Source: Lysinibacillus sp. SGAir0095 (GTDB lineage Bacteria > Bacillota > Bacilli > Bacillales_A > Planococcaceae). Taken from it: a DNA stretch of 64,000 nt. Below, piece by piece: positions 59,599 to 64,000 of this stretch. The position numbers and the translations under genes were made by a program. How positions within the stretch are numbered: position 1 is the first letter of the stretch; each line of letters opens with the position of its first letter. The notes below the pieces were generated by a model. It was not told the DNA's origin, searched no databases, and was given only the letters and a program-made list of their open reading frames with translations. Where the stretch lies: the NCBI RefSeq assembly GCF_005491425.1, contig NZ_CP028083.1, forward strand, positions 3,564,001-3,628,000, read 5' to 3'.

Positions 59599-60964
59599 GA
59601 CGAAGATTCACCTCTTTACGACTTTGCTAATGGTCATTTTATTAGCATTGATGAATAGCGGAGTTTATGTGCTATATGAACAGCTTGCTATTAATACCGA
59701 ATACAAGCAATTAAAAACTCGTGGTGAGGAACTTCTAACTTCTTTAAACCAATTAACGGATGAAACAGCAACAGATCCAATGATTGTTCTGCGCGCCTAT
59801 ATGCCAAGTGATGGTGCGGTTCGGGTCTTAAATGCGTCAGGGAAACAAATCAGTTCAGTCAATGCTTCTCTAGAAATCGAAAAAATCAACCTGCAATTAA
59901 GTAAAGATGAGAACTATGCCAATGAGGAAATAGATGGCATTCCATTCATTATGATTGAGACTCCTGCCATTTGGATTGATGGCAGTGTTGTAAGACTGCA
60001 GATGCTACAGCGATTAAATGAAGTTGCAAACAATGCCGATTTGTTAAAGCTAATTCTAGTTGCTGTTACTACAATAATAGCTATACCTCTTCTATTATCA
60101 AATATGGCCCTTAGTCGAATTATTTTAAAACCATTAGAGCGTTTAAATAGAACTATGAAAAAAAGCGGAACAACCGGTACCTATGAAAAAATCGAAAAAG
60201 CCGAAGTAGGTAAAGATGAGCTTGCAGAAATTGGTCGAACTTTTAACAGTATGATGGAGGCGCTTGAAACAAACTTCAGAAAGCAAGAACAATTTGTATC
60301 GAATGCTTCCCACGAACTTAAAACCCCTCTTACAGTGATTGAAAGCTATGCAAAGCTATTGTTACGAAGGGGCTTTACAAACGAAAAGCTATCGAAAGAA
60401 GCCTTAGAAGCAATTGTCAATGAATCAGGCCGTATGACTGATTTAATCGCTCAAATGCTGGAACTAGCGAAAAATAAGGAACTTGCTTCGCTTACTATAA
60501 AACAAGTTGATATCTCCCTTCTCCTTGAAAGTACAGCATTGCAAATGCGCCAGGCCTATAACAGAACAATTGAACTGTACGGTGATTCATTTCTATTTGT
60601 TCAATTGGACGAACAAAAACTGAAGCAGCTTTTATTTATTATTCTAGATAACGCACGTAAATATAGTGAAGATAAAATCATGATCACGACAACAAAGCAT
60701 GAAAAATCAATTTCTGTTGCCATTCAAGATTTTGGTGAAGGTATTGCAGAAGAGCACATTCCTCATTTATTCGACCGATTTTACCGTGTGAGTAAGGATC
60801 GTAACAGAAAAACAGGAGGAACGGGGTTGGGTCTTGCAATTGCAAGAGAGTTATCTGAAAGACTTCAAATTTATATTGAAGTTCAGAGTGAATTAGGTGT
60901 AGGAACTTGCTTTACATTGTTGATTCCTTTCGATTTAGAAATAAATAAGGGGGAGCGCAAATGA
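59588..60964 (+). CDS. Sensor histidine kinase with HAMP domain
   Basis: A 458-aa membrane kinase. TM1 is at about 8-30, an extracytoplasmic sensor of about 120 residues follows, TM2 at about 155-178, HAMP at about 178-232. The HisKA domain has phospho-His242 in SNASHELKTPLTVIESYAKL. The ATPase domain has LDNARKYSEDK (N box), FGEGIAEEHIPHLFDRFYRV (G1/F boxes) and GGTGLGLAIARELS (G2). AAGGAG is 7 nt before the ATG. It overlaps both neighbours: 11 nt with the regulator and 4 nt (ATGA) with the PepSY gene. The stimulus is unknown. Confidence 0.93.
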   Translation: MKLRTKIHLFTTLLMVILLALMNSGVYVLYEQLAINTEYKQLKTRGEELLTSLNQLTDETATDPMIVLRAYMPSDGAVRVLNASGKQISSVNASLEIEKINLQLSKDENYANEEIDGIPFIMIETPAIWIDGSVVRLQMLQRLNEVANNADLLKLILVAVTTIIAIPLLLSNMALSRIILKPLERLNRTMKKSGTTGTYEKIEKAEVGKDELAEIGRTFNSMMEALETNFRKQEQFVSNASHELKTPLTVIESYAKLLLRRGFTNEKLSKEALEAIVNESGRMTDLIAQMLELAKNKELASLTIKQVDISLLLESTALQMRQAYNRTIELYGDSFLFVQLDEQKLKQLLFIILDNARKYSEDKIMITTTKHEKSISVAIQDFGEGIAEEHIPHLFDRFYRVSKDRNRKTGGTGLGLAIARELSERLQIYIEVQSELGVGTCFTLLIPFDLEINKGERK

Positions 60965-61731
60965 CAAGTTATACTAAATGGATGATTTCTTTAGTCATAC
61001 TGATGATTACCGTTACTGTGTTTGTCATTTGGCTTATTCAAGAGCGCTTTTTTGAAACAACCGAAGACTTAACTGTGCATGAGGCAGAGGAGATAATTAT
61101 GAACCTCTATGGCGGCTCTGTCGAATCTATTGAGGAAAAGAATGATATTTACTATATGACAGTCCTTAGAAATAATCTAGCCTATGATTTTCAAATCGAT
61201 TCGGAAACTGGCAATATACTTCAACTAAATAAGGTTGACGGCAATAAGTTACCGGATATGTCGGCCAACGTTAAAACCATCGAGGAAATTCGCACGTTAC
61301 TAAATGGTCAACAAAAAGGGACTATTCATTCTATTAGCTATCAGGATGTTGGCGAGCAACCACAATATGCAGTTGAAATAACAGAACAAGAGACATTAAA
61401 AACCCTTATAATTAACGCCATTACAGGTGAAATACTCTCTGAAAAAGTGAAACAACAAAATTCATCTGCTACCCATACTGTAACAATTATTTCTAGTGAG
61501 GAAGCAAAACAAATTGCCCTTTCACAACTTATTGGGACGGTGGAAGATGTTGTTTATGAAGATGCTAGTGATGGAGGCTATTATCTGGTTGAAATAGACG
61601 GAGAAAATCAGGAAGCGACATTCCAAATAAATGCTGTTACTGGAAAAATCATCTCAGTGTCCAACCAAGATGATGATGACGATGAAGATAGTGACTCTGA
61701 AGATAGCAGAGACGAAAATGACGATGATTAG
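60961..61731 (+). CDS. Membrane-anchored protein with two PepSY domains and acidic tail
   Basis: A 256-aa protein. An N-terminal signal-anchor (about 5-27) precedes two PepSY-type repeats: about 38-100 (LTVHEAEEIIMNLYGGSVES, DFQIDSETGNILQL) and about 170-235 (ISSEEAKQIALSQLIGTVED, TFQINAVTGKIISV), with a partial one between (VEITEQETLKTLIINAITGE). The end is DDDDDEDSDSEDSRDENDDD. PepSY domains are extracytoplasmic modules linked to peptidase or kinase inhibition. It is translationally coupled to the sensor kinase, so it probably modulates or reports the kinase. Confidence 0.82.
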   Translation: MTSYTKWMISLVILMITVTVFVIWLIQERFFETTEDLTVHEAEEIIMNLYGGSVESIEEKNDIYYMTVLRNNLAYDFQIDSETGNILQLNKVDGNKLPDMSANVKTIEEIRTLLNGQQKGTIHSISYQDVGEQPQYAVEITEQETLKTLIINAITGEILSEKVKQQNSSATHTVTIISSEEAKQIALSQLIGTVEDVVYEDASDGGYYLVEIDGENQEATFQINAVTGKIISVSNQDDDDDEDSDSEDSRDENDDD

Positions 61732-61744
61732 AATACATTAATAA

Positions 61745-61786
61745 TTCTCTAATGAAATTCTAATCTCACTCTCCCTTTCTTATAAT
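61745..61786 (+). promoter_or_regulatory. Candidate response-regulator-controlled promoter of the second PepSY gene
   Basis: TTCTAA, 17-nt spacer, TATAAT, with a poor -35. Overlapping it are two CTAAT motifs 11 bp apart (starts 61749 and 61760), one helical turn, as expected for dimers of OmpR/PhoB-type regulators. A similar TTTCTAATGGAG lies upstream of the regulator gene near 58822. Confidence 0.45.
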
Positions 61787-61835
61787 TTGCAGCCTTTAAT
61801 ATAAAGGTATCAAATAAGTTAAGGGAGAGATACAC

Positions 61836-62321
61836 ATGAAAAAGATTATTTTGGTACCTGCACTATTAGGAGTCATGGGAATAGGAGGCATTATCGCTGT
61901 TGCTGGAGGAAATATAGTTGGTTCGGCTGATACTTCTGTAGTATTAACGAAAAGCCAAATCGAGAAAAAAGCATTAGCTGAGATAGAAGGTAAAATTACG
62001 GAAATTGTATTCGATAAAGAAGGATTACTAAACGTTTATGAGGTAGAAATAGTAACTGCAGATGCAGAATATGATTTTAAATTCGACGCTACTTCCGGTG
62101 AATTGCTAAAGAAAAGAAAAGATGATGAGTATCATGATGTTAAAAACTCTAATACAAATGCATCTACGAATACAAACACAGAGTCAAATAGTACAATTCA
62201 AGAAGATGACGGTGACGACTGGTATGATGATGACCAATATGATGATGATGATGATCAGGATAATTTGGATGATCGATATGACGATGACGATCATGATGAC
62301 GACGATCGATATGATGACTAA
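61836..62321 (+). CDS. Secreted PepSY protein with Asp-rich C-terminal tail
   Basis: A 161-aa protein. An N-terminal signal or anchor (about 5-25, LVPALLGVMGIGGIIAVAGG) precedes one PepSY domain (about 33-90: LTKSQIEKKALAEIEGKITE, YEVEIVTADAEYDFKFDATS), an Asn/Ser/Thr linker, and an end of about 40 residues made almost only of Asp with Tyr, Arg and Trp (DDWYDDDQYDDDDDQ). The tail suggests binding of divalent cations or cationic peptides outside the cell. GGGAGAGATACAC precedes the ATG. It has its own promoter and a strong terminator, after which a group IIC intron is inserted. Confidence 0.82.
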   Translation: MKKIILVPALLGVMGIGGIIAVAGGNIVGSADTSVVLTKSQIEKKALAEIEGKITEIVFDKEGLLNVYEVEIVTADAEYDFKFDATSGELLKKRKDDEYHDVKNSNTNASTNTNTESNSTIQEDDGDDWYDDDQYDDDDDQDNLDDRYDDDDHDDDDRYDD

Positions 62322-62330
62322 TAAATTAAT

Positions 62331-62370
62331 AAAAAGGGAGTAAAAACAAAACCGTTTTTACTCCCTTTTT
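62331..62370 (+). terminator. Terminator of the PepSY gene; group IIC intron target
   Basis: AAAAAGGGAGTAAAAAC / GTTTTTACTCCCTTTTT, a perfect 17-bp stem with a 6-nt loop, 10 nt after the stop. The group II intron begins 5 nt later, the position IIC introns prefer. Confidence 0.92.
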
Positions 62371-62374
62371 TAAT

Positions 62375-64000
62375 GTGCGCCCGGCATGGGTAATAACTTG
62401 GTGGTGAAAGTCCACTACAGGCTTGGTAGTAGGAACTGTTAGCGAATGGCAAGGGTGTCCGTGGTGACGCGGAATCTGAAGGAAGCCGGACGCAAATTCT
62501 TGAACTGACGAACAGAAACTATATACAAGGCTGAATCGGGACGGACGAGTTTGCATTACAAAACGAAGTCCAATACTGCCCAAATCCCGTACAGTAAATA
62601 TAGCAGTTACATGAGAAGAAGGTTATTACTCTTACCCGGGGAGGTCTCATGAGGGTTATTCAATTAACAATCAATTTAGTGATAACTTGATGAATTATGA
62701 GAAGTCAGCAGACGTCATAGTAGTTTCCTTTCGGAAATGAAGGACTGAACAATCTTAAATCTTGGAAAACAAGGAGGTATAGATATTCCGTATAATCGCA
62801 GAAAACATCGTGGTAAAGTCCGAAAGATGGCTACCTGTTAAGAGATAAGTTGGAAACTAAAGGGTAAATAGGAGTGCGTAGGAATATCAATATGGATATG
62901 AAAGAACAGGATGGTATCAATTTAATCGATAAAGTCATTGCAAATAACAATCTCTGGAGAGCATACAAGAAAGTAAAAGCAAATAATGGTGCACCAGGGG
63001 TTGATGGAATTACAGTAGTACAATTAAAGTCACACATGAAGAAATACTACGAACCTCTTAAAAGGAAGCTAAAAGATGGAACTTACCAACCTCAACCAGT
63101 CAAAAGAGTTGCCATACCAAAACCGGACGGTTCTAAACGATATCTAGGAATACCTTGCGTTTTAGATAGAGTCGTTCAACAAGCTATTCTTCAAGTAATT
63201 GAACCGATTATAGACCCACACTTTTCAGAATATAGTTTTGGATTTCGGAAAGGTAGAAACGCCCACCAAGCTATTAAATCAGCACAACAATATTACGAAG
63301 AAGGTTATCGAGTTGTAGTAGACTGTGATTTGAAAAGTTACTTCGACACAATACATCATCAAAGGTTAAGAGCGTATTTAGAAGAATTCATATCAGATAA
63401 AATTGTTTTAAAATTAATATGGAAATTCCTTCGTTCAGGTATTCTTGACCGAGATATCTATATCGAAACGAAAGATGGTGCTCCGCAAGGTGGACCTTTG
63501 TCTCCTATTTTAGCAAATGTCTATTTAAATAAACTAGATAGAGAATTAGAAAAGAGAGAACATCGTTTTATTAGATATGCGGATGATTTCGTCATCTATG
63601 TGAAAAGTGTTCGAGCTGGGGAGCGGGTAATGGAAAGTATCAAGAAATACATCGAGGATGACCTACATTTAACAATTAACCAAAAGAAAAGTAAGGTTTG
63701 TGGTGCAACATCAGCAACATTCCTCGGCTTTAATATTCAAAATTTAATGGGAAAGTCGGATGCCGACCAAGTAAGTCGGCCAAGCAACGATTCAAAGACA
63801 AGTTAAAGAAGAATACAAGCCGGAAAATGAGTGGAACTTTTGAAGAAATAGTAAAGAAAATTAATCAAATCACAACTGGATGGATTAATTACTATGGGAT
63901 CTCAAGAATGAAGAAATTCATTTTTGAAACTCAGAAATGGTTAAACCATCGATTAAGACAACTCATATGGAAGAGATGGAAGAAACCAAAGACTAAATAT
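62375..64000 (+). mobile_element. Group IIC intron (5' part; 3' end outside window)
   Basis: Starts GTGCGCCCGGCATGGGTAA directly after a terminator. The ribozyme domain I-III sequence follows the pattern I know from the Oceanobacillus iheyensis group IIC intron: GTGAAAGTCC, AACTGTTAGC, GCAAGGGTGTCCGTGG, GGAATCTGAAGGAAGC, GAGTTTGCATTACAAAAC, CTTACCCGGGGAGGTCT and GAAGTCAGCAGACGTCATAG. Insertion behind rho-independent terminators is typical of class C. Domain IV holds the reverse transcriptase gene. Domains V and VI must lie beyond 64000 and cannot be checked. Confidence 0.92.
62892..64000 (+). pseudogene. ltrA: Group II intron reverse transcriptase/maturase, frameshifted and cut by window end
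   Basis: RT domain motifs are intact: NNGAPGVDGITV, YQPQPVKRVAIPKPDGSKR, GIPCVLDRVVQQAI, YSFGFRKGRNAHQAI, DLKSYFDTI, GAPQGGPLSPILANVYL and the catalytic RYADDFVIY. After FLGFNIQN, near 63746, the frame shifts. The maturase domain continues in another frame as GKVGCRPSKSAKQRF...GWINYYGISRMKKF...RQLIWKRWKKPKTKY up to the edge. Adding one A to AATTTAATGGG restores the frame, so a one-base deletion (or sequencing error) is the simplest cause. The ATG at 62892 is chosen over a GTG at 62874 that overlaps the ribosome site. In trans supply of maturase would be needed for mobility. Confidence 0.85.

Overview
The window looks like chromosomal DNA of a low-GC, endospore-forming member of the Bacillales. 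The small acid-soluble spore protein Tlp, the pcrB-pcrA-ligA-camS and yerA-yerB-yerC blocks, the gatCAB genes, a B. subtilis-ordered purine operon and HelD all support this. The gene styles (LTA synthase, LysM/3D proteins, abundant chemoreceptors, IIC intron) fit Planococcaceae/Lysinibacillus-like bacteria, but the genus is inference.

Region 1-19 kb is an accessory, signalling-rich part. It holds an edge-truncated MprF-like lysyltransferase domain, two chemoreceptors, and a PLP decarboxylase that overlaps the second chemoreceptor gene. This pair is preceded by what I read as a cyclic-di-GMP-I riboswitch with an intrinsic terminator. Next come tlp, an LTA synthase, a LysM-3D wall protein, helD, a stop-interrupted small membrane gene, an NlpC/P60 hydrolase, a GtrA remnant, and a LOV-GGDEF-EAL protein with a degenerate GGDEF site and an intact EAL site. 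A DUF1761 membrane protein and an AraC-type regulator follow.

Region 19-30 kb has mixed metabolic genes: DUF4256, dihydrouridine synthase, a DUF1801 protein with a zinc-ribbon tail, a MetE-core methyltransferase, an aromatic-acid-type MFS transporter, an orphan nicotianamine-synthase-like gene, rlmCD, a roughly 720-bp hairpin-forming minisatellite, dgkB and a thioredoxin-fold protein.

Region 30-44 kb is conserved housekeeping DNA, nearly all on the minus strand: gatCAB, camS-ligA-pcrA-pcrB, yerC, yerB and yerA.

Region 44-58.6 kb is the purine pathway on the minus strand: purE-K-B-C-S-Q-L-F-M-N-H, then purD. It is headed by a promoter with paired PurBoxes, a guanine riboswitch and a terminator. 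purD is separated from purH by a terminator and a 21-bp tandem repeat. yebG lies upstream.

Region 58.8-64 kb is on the plus strand. It carries a two-component system coupled to two PepSY proteins, both with Asp-rich tails. Just after the terminator of the last PepSY gene starts a group IIC intron whose reverse transcriptase gene has a one-base frameshift. The intron runs off the window.

The main themes are c-di-GMP (a riboswitch plus a light-sensing putative phosphodiesterase), cell-envelope genes, purine synthesis with two-level control, and several uncatalogued structured intergenic repeats.
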